NCBI GenBank assembly: GCA_943737045.1
Contig: CALSFV010000329.1
Span: 62,001-126,000 of the forward strand
DNA from: Parapristionchus giblindavisi
Lineage: Eukaryota > Nematoda > Chromadorea > Rhabditida > Diplogasteridae
Direction: 5' to 3'
DNA: 64,000 nt
Positions 63,653-64,000 of this stretch are shown in pieces. The notes beneath the pieces are model-generated. The model worked only from the letters and a program-made list of their open reading frames with translations, did no database searches and was not told where the DNA came from. Both the position numbers and the translations under genes were made by a program. Numbering within the stretch: position 1 is the stretch's first letter; each line of letters opens with the position of its first letter.

Positions 63653-64000
63653 TTACAAAGGACGTAATTCGTGAATGATGGGGTGATGGGAAAGCCGGTT
63701 TTTGAAGATGCTGGGATTTGTTGATGAAGTGATGAGTGGAGGTAATTGGGAGTACCATCGTGCCGTTCGAACAGGAAAGGAGTGGAATCGGGCTGTGCTT
63801 GTGGTCGCTTCGATGTGGATGCCGAATGAGGACGTTCGATCTCGTAAAGGTTTGTATAAATAAAAAGATGAGCGATCGATAATGGTGGAACCGGACATAA
63901 TCGAATAACACATACAAAGATCACTAATGACTCTCCTCTCAACTAACGCGCGCAGGCCTAGGGTTTTCATCCGATCATTGTAGGAGGGCATAGATTCAGG
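63653..64000 (-). CDS. Non-LTR retrotransposon reverse-transcriptase ORF, C-terminal fragment (partial)
   Basis: This frame is open from the window edge to a TAA at 63653-63655: 115 codons plus stop, with no internal stop. Counting from the methionine at 63991 (which is probably internal), it has YNDRMKTLGL at residues 4-13, ERRVISDLCMCYSIMSG at 18-34, FPVRTARWYSQLPPL at 72-86 and NPSIFKNRL at 92-100. This order (Y..R...LGL, then RR..sDL...Y.i..G, then F..R....w..LP, then FK..L close to the end) is the conserved tail downstream of the reverse-transcriptase fingers and palm in many animal LINE ORF2 proteins. It carries no catalytic residues itself; the catalytic YADD-type motif would lie upstream, outside the window. 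The protein normally performs target-primed reverse transcription of its own RNA. The final residues (HPIIHELRPL) are not conserved in anything I recognise. The call rests on motif order read by eye. Overlapping open frames at 63543-63942 on the same strand are shadows. Confidence 0.68.
   Translation of the reverse strand, partial: PESMPSYNDRMKTLGLRALVERRVISDLCMCYSIMSGSTIIDRSSFYLYKPLRDRTSSFGIHIEATTSTARFHSFPVRTARWYSQLPPLITSSTNPSIFKNRLSHHPIIHELRPL

Larger units (their letters stand above)
63545..64000 (-). mobile_element. 3' end of a non-LTR retrotransposon (LINE)
   Basis: The only non-satellite sequence in the window. Read on the minus strand from the right edge, it holds the last part of a reverse-transcriptase ORF, a stop at 63653, and about 100 bp of 3' UTR. 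The UTR contains a C10 tract, an AT stretch, and a short hairpin followed by TAAATTAATTAATTAA. This 3' layout (hairpin, then short tandem AT-rich tail) is what CR1- and related LINE clades commonly have, rather than a long poly(A). The element abuts a truncated satellite monomer, as expected for insertion into the array. The clade is not resolved. Its 5' part lies beyond 64000. Confidence 0.7.

Noticed and set aside
63855..63862. TATAAATA as a possible TATA box of a + strand gene
   Set aside because: It lies within the minus-strand coding frame, and no + strand gene can be supported downstream in the remaining 138 bp.
63543..63942. Two overlapping minus-strand frames of 124 and 128 codons
   Set aside because: They lie in other frames over the reverse-transcriptase tail and its 3' UTR, and one extends into the satellite. 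Only the 63653-64000 frame shows recognisable motifs.
63950..63966. CCTAGGGTTTT, resembling a plant telo-box or a telomere-like repeat
   Set aside because: It is a single copy and falls inside codons for MKTLGL of the reverse-transcriptase frame, so it is no evidence for a plant promoter or telomere.

Overview
This window is almost pure tandem-repeat DNA from a eukaryotic nuclear genome. No host gene can be supported. Four regions are visible. (1) 1-27131: a 21-bp minisatellite, pyrimidine-rich on the + strand, running off the left edge of the window. (2) 27134-37236: the same minisatellite in the opposite orientation. The two arms meet at an inverted junction with a 5-bp centre. (3) 37237-63544: a head-to-tail array of 81 complete copies and one truncated copy of an AT-rich 321-bp satellite, all in one orientation. 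(4) 63545-64000: the 3' end of a non-LTR retrotransposon (LINE) on the minus strand. It holds the last 115 codons of its reverse-transcriptase ORF, a short 3' UTR, a small hairpin and an ATTA-type tail that abuts the satellite.

The repeats have layered structure. In the minisatellite, variant units, 20-bp units and an 11-bp truncated unit make larger blocks that recur at hundreds of bp to about 4 kb. The two arms carry different private variants, so the right arm does not look like a simple mirror copy of the left. The 321-bp monomers fall into subtypes (A, B, C, D, E below) in ordered strings: B is nearly always followed by A, and A usually by C. These form higher-order repeats of 4 to 15 monomers. 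The 321-bp monomer itself looks like an old imperfect dimer (about 175 + 146 bp).

The two satellites are linked. Three type-B monomers contain the same 58-bp insert of about 2.8 minisatellite units at the same position. The 37-kb minisatellite also joins the 321-bp array directly in the middle of the monomer register. The 21-bp unit further resembles a core (CTCTTTC followed by GGTATAT or AGTATAT) present in both halves of the 321-bp monomer. The simplest reading, which is inference, is that the minisatellite arose inside the satellite and expanded massively.

Host: the LINE C-terminus resembles CR1/L2/Jockey-type elements common in animals, so an invertebrate or other animal genome is my best guess, at low confidence. 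The location could be pericentromeric, subtelomeric or another heterochromatic block; nothing here decides. Because 21 is a multiple of 3 and five of the six frames of the unit lack stops, the minisatellite contains enormous open frames (one of more than 26 kb). I treat these as artefacts of the repeat, not genes.
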